The notes: generated from the letters alone by a model not told the origin. 64,000 bases of DNA from Desulfovibrio inopinatus DSM 10711 (GCF_000429305.1 NZ_AUBP01000001.1:494304-558303), one strand, 5' to 3'; counted from the stretch's first letter, positions 27,455 to 35,968 are shown. Translations and numbers: made by a program.

Positions 27455-28882
27455 ATGGCCACGGTGCTTTTGGTTGATGACGACCGTATATTGAGCGAGA
27501 CTCTTGGTATTTTTCTTCGCAAAGCCGGGCATGAAGTCGGTAAGGCAAGGACGTTGCATAAGGCCCGAGAACTCCTTTGTGAAGGAGAATTCGATGTGGT
27601 GTTTCTTGATATCCATCTTCCCGATGGAAAGGGACTGACCCTTATTCCTGATATTAAACGCGCACCATCGACCCCTGAAGTCATTATTGTAACGGGGGAA
27701 AATGATCCTCAAGGGCCGGAGCTTGCCATAAAAAATGGTGCATGGGACTATATCCAGAAGCCTGTCACCTGGAAGACTCTGGAATTACCCTTGGTGCGGG
27801 CTTTGGAATATCGAAGCCATAAGATAGCCAAAAAACCAAAAGTTGCACTCAAACGTGAAGGTATCATCGGCAACAGCCCGCGAATCGAGGCCAGTCTGGA
27901 CCTTGTCGCACAGGCTGCCGATTCCGATGCCAGTGTACTCATCACAGGAGAAACCGGGACGGGCAAAGAGTTGTTTGCTCGTGCAATTCACGCCAATAGT
28001 GCCCGCGCTGGCGAAAATTTTGTGGTGGTAGACTGTGCTGCTTTGCCAGAAACTCTCGTGGAGAGTGTTCTTTTCGGTCATAAAAAAGGCGCTTTTACCG
28101 GGGCAGATCGCGATCGCGAAGGATTGGTCGGTATGGCCGACGGTGGGACGCTGTTTCTCGATGAGATTGGCGAATTGCCCACCTCGCTGCAAAAGGCGTT
28201 TTTACGTGTCTTGCAGGAGCGCCGTTACCGGCCTGTAGGCTCAAAAACCGAGCGGGAAAGCGATTTCCGCATGGTGGCGGCCACAAACCGAGACCTTGGA
28301 GAAATGGCGGGGAACGATACCTTTCGAAGTGATTTGTTGTACCGGTTACAAACCATGGTTATCCATTTGCCTGCCCTGCGTGACCGCAAGGAAGATATCA
28401 AACCGCTGACTGTAGCCCATATGAATCGGTTATGTGACCGATATCGTATTCCGACAAAAGGGTTTTCTGAAGAGTTTTTTCAGACGTTGCGAGAGTTGAC
28501 CTGGCCTGGAAATATTCGTGAGTTATTCAACACGCTTGAACGTGTGTTGCTCCAACACCGAGATCAGCCGGTCTTATACCCCAAGCACCTTCCCGATGAA
28601 ATTCGTATTCAAGTCTTACGTGCAACCGTAAATACTCGGGCCGACGTTTCCGATGTTTTGGCTGCAGGCGTTGACTTGCCACTTGGGGGCAATCGATCCA
28701 TGCCGCCATGGAAATCGTTTCGTCGAGAGGTATTGGAAGGGGCAGAAAAACGATATGTTCAAGAATTAATGTTGCTTTGTCAGGGGCAAGTGAAGGATGC
28801 CTCGCTAATGTCAGGATTATCCGTGTCTCGCTTATATGATTTAATTCGAAAATATCAGATTGGCACACGTCTCACTCGGTGA
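27455..28882 (+). CDS. NtrC-type sigma-54-dependent response regulator
   Basis: A 475-aa activator with three domains: receiver (D52 in VVFLDIHLPDGKG), AAA+ sigma-54 interaction domain (GETGTGKE Walker A, GAFTGAD loop, GGTLFLDEIGELP Walker B) and a C-terminal Fis-type helix-turn-helix (DASLMSGLSVSRLYDLI). The ATG at 27455 is chosen since TGAGGC precedes it; an ATG 18 nt upstream lacks a site. No cognate kinase is adjacent, so a kinase elsewhere, possibly the hybrid kinase across the divergent promoter, would phosphorylate it. A perfect sigma-54 promoter lies 130 nt downstream at 29014-29029 and is a natural target. Confidence 0.93.
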   Translation: MATVLLVDDDRILSETLGIFLRKAGHEVGKARTLHKARELLCEGEFDVVFLDIHLPDGKGLTLIPDIKRAPSTPEVIIVTGENDPQGPELAIKNGAWDYIQKPVTWKTLELPLVRALEYRSHKIAKKPKVALKREGIIGNSPRIEASLDLVAQAADSDASVLITGETGTGKELFARAIHANSARAGENFVVVDCAALPETLVESVLFGHKKGAFTGADRDREGLVGMADGGTLFLDEIGELPTSLQKAFLRVLQERRYRPVGSKTERESDFRMVAATNRDLGEMAGNDTFRSDLLYRLQTMVIHLPALRDRKEDIKPLTVAHMNRLCDRYRIPTKGFSEEFFQTLRELTWPGNIRELFNTLERVLLQHRDQPVLYPKHLPDEIRIQVLRATVNTRADVSDVLAAGVDLPLGGNRSMPPWKSFRREVLEGAEKRYVQELMLLCQGQVKDASLMSGLSVSRLYDLIRKYQIGTRLTR

Positions 28883-28894
28883 GTGCTTTTTTTT
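28873..28894 (+). terminator. Terminator overlapping the regulator stop codon
   Basis: CACTC-GGT-GAGTG followed by C and T8; the stop codon TGA lies inside the hairpin. Confidence 0.65.
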
Positions 28895-28940
28895 CGTAAT
28901 AATTCCTTTTTTTTCGTAATTTATTCCATTTTTTCAGTAA
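28887..28940 (+). repeat. Tandem T-rich repeats
   Basis: TTTTTTTTCGTAAT occurs at 28887-28900 and again at 28907-28920 (period 20), each followed by a variant of ATTCC; a degenerate third copy TTTTTTCAGTAA ends at 28940. They lie 75-140 nt upstream of the sigma-54 promoter, a usual distance for activator sites, but may be simple slippage. Confidence 0.5.
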
Positions 28941-29013
28941 AACATCATCGCAATAGTGAAAGAGCTTTTGGGATTTGTCTTGAAAACGCTGGCTTTTTTG
29001 AGGAGAGAGGTGT

Positions 29014-29029
29014 TGGCCCGGTAATTGCT
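29014..29029 (+). promoter_or_regulatory. Sigma-54 (-24/-12) promoter
   Basis: TTGGCCCGGTAATTGCT: GG and GC elements separated by exactly 10 nt, matching TGGC-N7-TTGC. Transcription should begin near 29040. Confidence 0.82.
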
Positions 29030-29039
29030 AAATAGAGAA

Positions 29040-29122
29040 GCAAGAGACGGCAATGAATAGTTGTTGTTCAGACCTCTCCTTCAACTCCTGCGCAGGGGGC
29101 CTTCGGGCCCCCAATCAATTTT
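29040..29122 (+). ncRNA. Candidate sigma-54-driven small RNA (or trkA leader)
   Basis: Between the predicted start about 12 nt after the sigma-54 promoter and a GGGGGCC-TTC-GGGCCCCC hairpin (29095-29112, 3' side AATCAATTTTCTCTTCT) lies a roughly 80-nt segment with no open frame. It carries two pyrimidine stretches, CCTCTCCTTC and ACTCCTG, complementary to Shine-Dalgarno sequences, which is common in regulatory RNAs that block ribosome binding. The T tract after the hairpin is interrupted, so termination may be partial and the RNA could also be the 5' part of a trkA transcript. Prediction only. Confidence 0.5.
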
Positions 29123-29276
29123 CTCTTCTGGAATATTCAAATTTCCCTTATGCCTTGAAGTTATGCTAACCCTAGCGTATCCCCTGTGAACAGAAGACGG
29201 ATGGGGAAAATTCTATGAAATCAGGCGCACAGGGATGCGTCCTGCGCAAACTCATTTCGGCAAGGAGAGTAGTGAT

Positions 29277-30638
29277 TTGCGTATCGTCATTGTCGGCGCA
29301 GGTGAAGTTGGCTTTCATCTCGCTGAACGCTTTTCGCGCGAAAACAAAGACGTTGTTGTAATTGATTTGAGTGGCGTAGCGCTCAAACGCGTCTCCGAGA
29401 ATCTAGATGTTCAGACAATAAAAGGGTCTGGATCAAGTCCACGAGTACTAAAAGACGCGGGCATTACAGGAGCGGAAGTCCTTCTTGCCGTAACCAACAG
29501 CGACGAAATCAATCTTATCGCCTGTTTTTTTGCCAACGAACTCTCCCCGCAAACACGGAAGATCGTTCGTATTCGAAATGACGAATATACGGATTTCAAA
29601 GGGGCGCTGGCAAAAGATCTGCTCAATATTTCCATGGTCATCAATCCTGATGTTGAGGTCGTGAACTCTATTCTTCGTATCATCGAAGCCCCTGGCGCCG
29701 TTGAGGTCAAAGATTTTGCCGATGGTCGGGTAAAAATGATCGGAGTTCCGCTCCCTGAAGGATCGGAATTTGATGGCATGAAGCTCATGCACCTGCGTGA
29801 GCACTTGGATGGTTTGCATATTATAATTGCGGCCATTATTCGCGATGATCGTCTTATTATCCCCAAAGGAAGTGATCGACTTCGATCTGGAGATCTTATT
29901 TATCTCGTCTGTCAGGCCGGAGACTTGTTGGAATCGCTCAAGTTGTTCGGTGCTCGAGGACAGTCCATTCGCAATGTGTTGATCATTGGCGGCGGTAAGA
30001 TTGGGTATCTCTTGGCCAAAGCTCTCGATAGTCGTTCCATCAATACAAAAATAATCGATATGGAACCACGGCGTGGCGATTTCCTGTCGAGTGAACTGGA
30101 CAAAGCTATTGTCCTTTTGGGGGATGGAACAGACCATGAGCTGCTTCAAGAGGAAAATATAGCGGATATGGATCTTGTTGTTGCTTTGACCGGCGACGAA
30201 GAGACGAATATTTTGTCCTGTCTGCTCGCCAAACGTCTTGGAGCTGCCAAAACAATTACGCGGATCAACAAGTTTGCGTATATGCCACTGGTCAAGGCAA
30301 TAGGTGTTAATCACATCGTCAGCCCCCGTCTGTCTGCTATTAATTCCATTTTACATAATATTCGAAAAGGCAAAGTGATTTCAGCCGTATCAATCAAGAA
30401 TGATGAGGCCGAAGTCCTTGAAGCCGAAGCGTTGTCTTCGTCTGTTCTCGTTGGCCGTCCGCTCAAAGATTTGAGTTTGAATAAAGTGGCCTTGCTTGTA
30501 TGTATTATTCGGGGAGAGTCCGTCATTATTCCCATGGGGGAAACCGTTATCAAACCCAAAGACCATCTCATCATTTTGTCCACGCAAAAAAATATACCGC
30601 GTGTTGAGCAATTTCTCGCCGGTCAAGCGGAGAGCTAG
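29277..30638 (+). CDS. trkA: TrkA, NAD-binding regulatory subunit of the Trk potassium system
   Basis: A 453-aa peripheral protein made of two tandem RCK units: each has a Rossmann nucleotide site (MRIVIVGAGEVG at the start, VLIIGGGKIGY near residue 238) followed by a TrkA-C domain. It gates TrkH in response to nucleotides. The frame is open from 29235, but the TTG at 29277 is preceded by AAGGAGAG at ideal spacing and gives the usual TrkA N-terminus and length (about 458 in enterobacteria), so it was chosen. trkH starts 2 nt after the stop. Confidence 0.93.
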   Translation: MRIVIVGAGEVGFHLAERFSRENKDVVVIDLSGVALKRVSENLDVQTIKGSGSSPRVLKDAGITGAEVLLAVTNSDEINLIACFFANELSPQTRKIVRIRNDEYTDFKGALAKDLLNISMVINPDVEVVNSILRIIEAPGAVEVKDFADGRVKMIGVPLPEGSEFDGMKLMHLREHLDGLHIIIAAIIRDDRLIIPKGSDRLRSGDLIYLVCQAGDLLESLKLFGARGQSIRNVLIIGGGKIGYLLAKALDSRSINTKIIDMEPRRGDFLSSELDKAIVLLGDGTDHELLQEENIADMDLVVALTGDEETNILSCLLAKRLGAAKTITRINKFAYMPLVKAIGVNHIVSPRLSAINSILHNIRKGKVISAVSIKNDEAEVLEAEALSSSVLVGRPLKDLSLNKVALLVCIIRGESVIIPMGETVIKPKDHLIILSTQKNIPRVEQFLAGQAES

Positions 30639-30640
30639 CC

Positions 30641-32095
30641 GTGCGATGGAAATATGTTTTTCATGTCATTGGCGTGTTGATTGCGGCGATAGGGCTGTGC
30701 ATGCTGCCGGCTCTCGGCTTTTCCGTCTATTATAACGATGCCGGCCTGACTCCGCTGCTCATGTCGACTGTAACAAGCCTTTTTGCCGGAGGCCTGCTGT
30801 TTCTGGTGTTTTTTCCTCGTGGCGAGAAAGTTGCCCAGCTTAATCACCGTGAAGGCATGGCAATCACCACTCTGGGCTGGACTGCAGCAACGGTCGTCGG
30901 AGCGCTTCCGTTCTTTTTTGGCGATATTTTTCCCAATGTGACCGATTGTCTGTTTGAATCAATCTCCGGTTTTTCGACGACCGGGGCATCGGTTCTGACT
31001 GATATTGAAGCCGTTCCCAGGGGAATTCTTTTTTGGCGGAGCCTGACGCATTTTCTTGGTGGTATGGGAATTATTGTTCTCTCGATTGCCATTCTTCCGT
31101 TTCTTGGGGTCGGAGGAATGCAGCTCTACAAAGCTGAAGTTCCTGGCCCTATTCCTGACAAGCTCAAACCTCGGATTAAAGATACGGCGATGGTCTTATG
31201 GAAGGTGTATATTCTTTTTTCCATTATAGAGACCATTTTGCTTATGTTCGGAGGAATGGATGTATTCGATGCCCTGTGTCATACCTTCGGGACGATGGCA
31301 ACGGGAGGATTTTCCACAAAAAACGCTTCCGTGGCAGCATTTGATAGTTCCTATATTGATTGGGTTATCACTTTCTTCATGCTCGTTGCAGGGATCAACT
31401 TTGCATTGCACTATCAGATGATCAAAGGCCGCCCTATGGCCTTATGGAAAGATCCGGAATGCCGTTCGTTTCTTTTGCTTTTTGGCATTGTCACATTGAT
31501 CATCATTGTCGCGGTATATGGTGTCAATTATGACTCGGTCAACAGTTCCGCTCGATTCGGCGCGTTTCAAGTCGCATCGATTTTGACAACCACCGGCTAT
31601 GCAACGGCTGATTATGAACTTTGGCCCCCCATTACGCAGTGCTTACTGCTTTTTTGTATGTTCCTCGGTGGATGTGCCGGTTCGACAGGTGGAGGCATGA
31701 AGATCATGCGTATCATGCTTCTCCTGAAGCATTGTTCGCAAGAACTTGTTCGTGTGATTCACCCTCGCGCGGTCGTTCGCGTCAAGTTTGGGGGGAAAGT
31801 CGTTCCTGCCGAAGTTATGCACGGCGTGTGGGGATTTACTGTCCTTTGGCTTGGTTTGTTGTTTGTCACCAGCTTCCTTGTCGCCGGCACAGGGGTTGAC
31901 GTTGTGACCTCCTTCGCTTCGGTGCTTGCGTGTATAGGAAATATTGGTCCTGGTATCGGCAACGTCGGTCCGACTGAAAACTATGCAGGGATCCCTGGTT
32001 TGGCGAAATGGGGGCTTATGCTTTGCATGCTCCTTGGCCGTCTTGAAATTTATACCGTTATTATTTTGTTTGTTCCTGGGTTTTATAAAAAATAG
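30641..32095 (+). CDS. trkH: TrkH potassium channel subunit
   Basis: A 484-aa membrane protein with about ten hydrophobic helices. The four selectivity-loop glycine regions of the Trk/Ktr/HKT superfamily can be seen: FSTTGASVL, GTMATGGFS, TTTGYATAD and CIGNIGPGIGNV. Start is GTG at 30641, with GCGGAGAG upstream and only 2 nt after trkA, so expression is coupled. Together with TrkA it forms a K+ uptake channel. It converges on trpS across a large hairpin. Confidence 0.94.
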   Translation: MRWKYVFHVIGVLIAAIGLCMLPALGFSVYYNDAGLTPLLMSTVTSLFAGGLLFLVFFPRGEKVAQLNHREGMAITTLGWTAATVVGALPFFFGDIFPNVTDCLFESISGFSTTGASVLTDIEAVPRGILFWRSLTHFLGGMGIIVLSIAILPFLGVGGMQLYKAEVPGPIPDKLKPRIKDTAMVLWKVYILFSIIETILLMFGGMDVFDALCHTFGTMATGGFSTKNASVAAFDSSYIDWVITFFMLVAGINFALHYQMIKGRPMALWKDPECRSFLLLFGIVTLIIIVAVYGVNYDSVNSSARFGAFQVASILTTTGYATADYELWPPITQCLLLFCMFLGGCAGSTGGGMKIMRIMLLLKHCSQELVRVIHPRAVVRVKFGGKVVPAEVMHGVWGFTVLWLGLLFVTSFLVAGTGVDVVTSFASVLACIGNIGPGIGNVGPTENYAGIPGLAKWGLMLCMLLGRLEIYTVIILFVPGFYKK

Positions 32096-32249
32096 TTGGA
32101 GATGCCTCTAACGGACTGGGGGGAACGTAGGGGAGGAATTCCTCGTTTTTCTTCTTGGACTGTCTCTCCCATTTTTTTCCCTTTCTCTCGATTTGTGTCA
32201 CGAGGACAGTATGCGTGGCCTATGGGAGAAGGAGATAATATATCACAAA

Positions 32250-32311
32250 AGCAGAAGGGAGAGAACGAGATATTTTTTTTCAAAAGAATATCTCGTTCTC
32301 TCCCTTCTGCT
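32250..32311. terminator. 25-bp perfect inverted repeat between trkH and trpS
   Basis: The left arm 32250-32274 and right arm 32287-32311 are perfectly complementary over 25 bases (outer ends AGCAGAAGGG / CCCTTCTGCT) with a 12-nt loop. Read on the minus strand the hairpin is followed by TTTTGTG, so it can end trpS; read on the plus strand there is no T tract. A smaller TACCGC/GCGGTA hairpin follows at 32315-32331. The stem is much longer than usual. Confidence 0.7.
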
Positions 32312-32337
32312 CAGTACCGCCGGAAGCGGTATGAACT

Positions 32338-33327
32338 CTAAAAATTCAATTTTTTCCGAATTTTTTCCATTGTGCGTTCAGCACATATTCTTGCTTTGGC
32401 ATTCCCGTCGGACAGAATATCCCACACAAGGTTCTTATCTTTTTCTAAGGCCGAGCGGCGTTCAAGGAAAGGCTCCATAAACGCAGACAGGCCGGTAAAA
32501 AGCAGCTTTTTACAGTCTCCACATCCCCATGTGGCGTTTTTGCAGCCTTCGATAATTTCCGGGAAGTGAGATTTGTCGGTGAAGAGCTCGTGGTACGGAA
32601 ACAAGTTGCAATCGTCGGGATCACCTGGATCCTGAAGTCGAGCTCGCTTGGTGCAGGTGAGCATGCTCATGATTTTTTTCTTGAGACTCGGGATAGACTC
32701 GGACAGAGCAATGGAGTTGCCGTAGCTTTTGCTCATTTTGCGCCCATCAAGTCCGGGAAGCTTGGATTGGGGGGTAAGCAGGGCTTCGGGTTCGGGAAAA
32801 TAATCCCCATTCAAATGGTTGAAACGCCGAGCGATTTCACGTGTCAGCTCAAGGTGCGGAAGCTGATCATGGCCGACCGGAACCGCTTTAGGGAGATACA
32901 TCAGAATATCGGTTGCCATAAGAACAGGATACCCAAGAAAACCGTAGGTATTCAGGTCTTTGGCAGCAAGCTGTTCGAGCTGATCTTTATACGTTGGATT
33001 GCGTTCAAGCCATCCTACTGGAGTAACCATGGAAAGCAAAAGATGGAGTTCCGCATGTTCCTTGATTTGAGACTGCTGGAACATGACACAGCGTTCGGGA
33101 TCCATTCCGGCGGTGATCCAATCTTTGACGAGATCGGGAATAAAACCTTTGATTTTTTTCGGCTCGGCATATTCGGTTGTGAGGGCATGCCAATCGGCTA
33201 CGAAGAAGAAGCAGTCATACTCCTGTTGCAGCTTGACCCAGTTGGCCAGAACGCCAAAATAGTGACCGAGATGAAGAGGGCCAGTGGGACGCATTCCCGA
33301 GACAATGCGATTGTTTGGTTTGGGCAT
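32338..33327 (-). CDS. trpS: Tryptophanyl-tRNA synthetase with an iron-sulfur-type cysteine motif
   Basis: A 329-aa class I synthetase. HIGH-like PLHLGH lies near residue 17 and KMSKS near residue 200. A C-terminal stretch has cysteines at DDC, EGC, WGC and GDC, spaced C-x21-C-x6-C-x2-C. This is almost the spacing of the [4Fe-4S] site described in Thermotoga TrpRS (C-x22-C-x6-C-x2-C, from memory). It charges tRNA-Trp. It is the second gene of a minus-strand unit after the M50 protease, separated by 61 nt. Confidence 0.94.
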   Translation of the reverse strand: MPKPNNRIVSGMRPTGPLHLGHYFGVLANWVKLQQEYDCFFFVADWHALTTEYAEPKKIKGFIPDLVKDWITAGMDPERCVMFQQSQIKEHAELHLLLSMVTPVGWLERNPTYKDQLEQLAAKDLNTYGFLGYPVLMATDILMYLPKAVPVGHDQLPHLELTREIARRFNHLNGDYFPEPEALLTPQSKLPGLDGRKMSKSYGNSIALSESIPSLKKKIMSMLTCTKRARLQDPGDPDDCNLFPYHELFTDKSHFPEIIEGCKNATWGCGDCKKLLFTGLSAFMEPFLERRSALEKDKNLVWDILSDGNAKARICAERTMEKIRKKLNF

Positions 33328-33388
33328 TTCGAACCTCGCTAAAGTTTGAGATGGGCCGACATCAGTCGGCTTTCAGATCAGGCGTGGA

Positions 33389-34048
33389 TTAGGATATCCA
33401 GGAAGTGGCGGCAAGCATCGTCATATACAGGAATTGGACGCCAGGTAACAGGATTCGTCCGAGAAGCCCGAAGATGGCAAGCGCAAGGATAATAAGAAAG
33501 CCATAGCGGCCGAATTGCATAAATTGGTATGCAGCATGGGGCGGAAGTAAGGCTGCAAGAATCTGGCTGCCATCGAGCGGAGGAATGGGAATGAGGTTGA
33601 AGAGGCACAGAATCAAATTGATCTGAATGCCTAACTTCGCCATCTCAAATACCGGGACGAAGATCGTCTGCTGCCACTCTGGCGGAATGATGGTGATAAA
33701 ATGTGGTATAAGTCTGGACAGGATTGTAAAAAGAAAGGCCAAAAATAAATTTGTCATCGGCCCGGCTAACGAGACAAGAATAACCCCTTTTCGCTGATCT
33801 TTGAAATATCGAGAGTCAACGGGAACGGGTTTGGCCCACCCGATCATTTGGGTGACGATAAAAGTCAGTGTCCCCAGAAAATCAAGGTGTTTAATAGGGT
33901 TGAGGGTCAGTCGTCCGGCATTTTTAGCGGTTGGGTCGCCTAAAAGGTAGGCAACATATCCGTGGGCGACTTCATGACATACAACAGCCAAAAGCATCGG
34001 AACAGCCATCAAGGTGATGAGCTGAATTGTATGAGCGATATTTGACAT
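33389..34048 (-). CDS. Site-2-protease family zinc metalloprotease (M50)
   Basis: A 219-aa membrane protein of the short M50 type. The zinc site is HEVAH (H25, E26, H29) inside the first hydrophobic segment, and the third ligand Asp159 lies in NLIPIPPLDG. About five hydrophobic helices. No PDZ or CBS domain, so it resembles the compact YwhC-like group found next to trpS in many genomes. Such enzymes cut membrane-embedded substrates; the substrate here is unknown. The start has no strong ribosome binding site. Confidence 0.88.
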   Translation of the reverse strand: MSNIAHTIQLITLMAVPMLLAVVCHEVAHGYVAYLLGDPTAKNAGRLTLNPIKHLDFLGTLTFIVTQMIGWAKPVPVDSRYFKDQRKGVILVSLAGPMTNLFLAFLFTILSRLIPHFITIIPPEWQQTIFVPVFEMAKLGIQINLILCLFNLIPIPPLDGSQILAALLPPHAAYQFMQFGRYGFLIILALAIFGLLGRILLPGVQFLYMTMLAATSWIS

Positions 34049-34109
34049 GGGCGGCGGGTAGCATGTCCTGGTGAAGGGGGCAAGAAAAAAGACGGAACAC
34101 GTACAAAAT

Positions 34110-34143
34110 GGGCGGGTTGAAATCGTAATTTCAAACCCGCCCC
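34110..34143 (-). terminator. Terminator of the response regulator gene
   Basis: On the minus strand GGGCGGGTTTGAAAT and ATTTCAACCCGCCC pair with a single bulge, followed by ATTTTGT. It lies 52 nt after the stop. Confidence 0.8.
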
Positions 34144-34194
34144 GTCGTAAAAATTCCGGGCACTAGTAACGTCGAGAAAAGAAGAACGTCTCTG

Positions 34195-34569
34195 TTAAGA
34201 CGCTTTTTTCTTTTGCAACGCGAGACTGACTTTCGACTTGAGTTCTCCCAAGTCCACGGACTTGACGACATAGTAGTCGGCCGCAATAGACTTGAGGTCA
34301 TGTTGAAAGCTATCGTAGGCTGTACTCAGGATGACCGGCAAAACCTGGTCTTTTCCGCGGATTTCCTGCAAAAGATCCAGGCCGGAGCGGTTTGGACCAA
34401 GCTTGATGTCCAATACGACGACATCTGGATTTTCGCGTTGAAGCAGGTTGAGGATATCTTCCTCTCCGTCAGAGGTGACAACCTCATAACCTTCACCCTC
34501 AAGCTCTTCTTGATAGAGCATGCGAATATGTTTTTCGTCGTCTACGACTAGAACTTTCTTACCGCTCAT
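34195..34569 (-). CDS. Single-domain response regulator
   Basis: A 124-aa receiver: D10-D11 pocket, D54 phospho-acceptor in VVLDIKLGPNRSG, Ser/Thr in ILSTAYDS and Lys in YVVKSVD. The loop GPNRSG after the phosphosite is longer than in CheY. No output domain. An AAGGAGATA site precedes the ATG. It is a single-gene unit with its own terminator, so its kinase partner cannot be deduced. Confidence 0.92.
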   Translation of the reverse strand: MSGKKVLVVDDEKHIRMLYQEELEGEGYEVVTSDGEEDILNLLQRENPDVVVLDIKLGPNRSGLDLLQEIRGKDQVLPVILSTAYDSFQHDLKSIAADYYVVKSVDLGELKSKVSLALQKKKAS

Positions 34570-34721
34570 AAGCTGTATCTCCTTACCCGTGAGGTTGGGG
34601 CGTGCTTTGAAACCAAATCTGACATCATTATATGCTTAAAAAAAACGCTTCGGTCAACACGTTTTCAAAGGACTACCGAAGCGATGTACCAGCGAGTGAA
34701 ATCCGAATCAAGGAGTTGCGT

Positions 34722-34919
34722 GTGATTACAGTCATTATTGAGCCCGATGAAAACGTCTTGACTTTCCCAAGGTTGAATACAGTATTGCAACTTCTAGGGA
34801 AACTTGGGTTCAAGCGAAACGATGCGCTTGTTATTCGCGAAGGGGAACTTTTGACCCCAGACAGAAAATTTCGCGATGGCGACACGATCCGCATCCGCCC
34901 AGTCATGTCTCGAGGTTAA
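34722..34919 (+). CDS. MoaD/ThiS-like sulfur carrier (TtuB-like)
   Basis: A 65-aa beta-grasp protein. The GTG at 34722 is chosen because AAGGAG sits 6 nt upstream and the resulting product matches the size of TtuB. Ubiquitin-like features include LNTVLQLLGKLGF, REGELLTPDRKFRDGD and the terminal IRIRPVMSRG. Sulfur carriers end in Gly-Gly, which is adenylated and thiocarboxylated; here the end is Arg-Gly. The next gene is a TtuA-type tRNA thiolase, so a role in delivering sulfur to tRNA is likely. Alternative: a carrier for another sulfur pathway. Confidence 0.82.
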   Translation: MITVIIEPDENVLTFPRLNTVLQLLGKLGFKRNDALVIREGELLTPDRKFRDGDTIRIRPVMSRG

Positions 34920-35020
34920 GTATCAGGTCTGCAGGGCCTGTGGCGTTACGGTTTGTTGACGTTTTACAGGAGAGAAGTGACCGCCGTGGCGGTCCGAAGT
35001 AACAAAAGGCAGTTTGAAGC

Positions 35021-35944
35021 ATGAAATGTCGTCGTTGCGGTGAAGTCGCCGCCGTGTGTTTACCCAGCCATCATACCGGATTTTGTCCTGATTGTTTTCT
35101 CACGTTTTTTGAGCGCCAAGTCGCCAGGGCCGTGGAGAAAAAGAAAATGATCGCTCCGGGAGATCGTGTGCTTGTCGCACTCTCCGGTGGTAAAGATTCT
35201 CTTGCCCTGATGCATGTGTTGTCTCGGTTGGAATATAATGTCACCGGACTGCATATTGATCTTGGCATTGGGGAGTCGTCGAGACAGGCGAGAACATTTG
35301 TAGAATCATTTTGCCAAAAACATGGTTTTCCGTTCATGGTGTTTGAAACAGCTTCGGCCGGATTACCAATTCCTGCAGTGAAAGCCACGGTCAAACGGCC
35401 TATTTGTTCCGTATGCGGTAAAATTAAACGGCATTATTTTAACAGAATTGCGTATGAAGAGGGCTTTGACGCATTAGCAACTGGACATAACCTGGATGAT
35501 GAAGTCAGTCGTCTTTTTGCTAACACACTCCGTTGGGATACGGCGTACTTGAGCGATCAAGGCCCGGTCTTACCGGCGGAAGGCAAATTCGTGCGAAAAA
35601 TTAAACCGTTGTATAGAAATTCTGAATTCGAAACCGCAGCCTATTGTTTTCTCAATGGTATCGAGCACGGCAAGCATCCATGTCCCTATAGTCCGGGAGC
35701 GTCGTTTACCGGGCATAAAAAAATGTGGTCGGAGCTTGAGAATACGAGTCCAGGGTCGAAATTATCGTTCTATGAACTGTTTCTGAAACAGGGGAGACCC
35801 GCTTTTGAAAAGCACGCTGATCATAACGGAGAAAAGCTTGTTGCGTGTGCGGAGTGTGGTTTTCCAACAACGTTTGAACAATGTGGAGTCTGCCGCATTC
35901 GAGCGCAGGTTGCGCAGTCTGTAAACACGGCCGACAACACATGA
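35021..35944 (+). CDS. ttuA: TtuA-like tRNA 2-thiolation enzyme (PP-loop ATPase)
   Basis: A 307-aa member of the TtuA/Ncs6 family. N-terminal zinc finger C3-C6 and C22-C25, PP-loop SGGKDS at 55-60, the three putative [4Fe-4S] ligands C129, C132 (CSVC) and C221 (HPCPYS), and a C-terminal zinc finger (CAECG and CGVC). The family activates a tRNA uridine with ATP and inserts sulfur from a TtuB-type carrier; m5U54 in thermophiles is the classic target. In a mesophile the target might differ. It lies 101 nt after the sulfur carrier gene; the gap is without obvious promoter. Confidence 0.9.
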   Translation: MKCRRCGEVAAVCLPSHHTGFCPDCFLTFFERQVARAVEKKKMIAPGDRVLVALSGGKDSLALMHVLSRLEYNVTGLHIDLGIGESSRQARTFVESFCQKHGFPFMVFETASAGLPIPAVKATVKRPICSVCGKIKRHYFNRIAYEEGFDALATGHNLDDEVSRLFANTLRWDTAYLSDQGPVLPAEGKFVRKIKPLYRNSEFETAAYCFLNGIEHGKHPCPYSPGASFTGHKKMWSELENTSPGSKLSFYELFLKQGRPAFEKHADHNGEKLVACAECGFPTTFEQCGVCRIRAQVAQSVNTADNT

Positions 35945-35968
35945 TTCGACGTTCCAGGAGGAAGAGTC

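Larger units (their letters stand above)
28883..29276 (+). other. 394-base intergenic region between the NtrC-type regulator and trkA
   Basis: Contents in order: the T tract of the regulator terminator, tandem T-rich repeats (28887-28940), a sigma-54 promoter (29014-29029), a short transcribed region ending in a GC-rich hairpin (29095-29112), and the trkA leader with AAGGAGAG before the TTG start. No protein-coding gene is supported. Confidence 0.7.
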
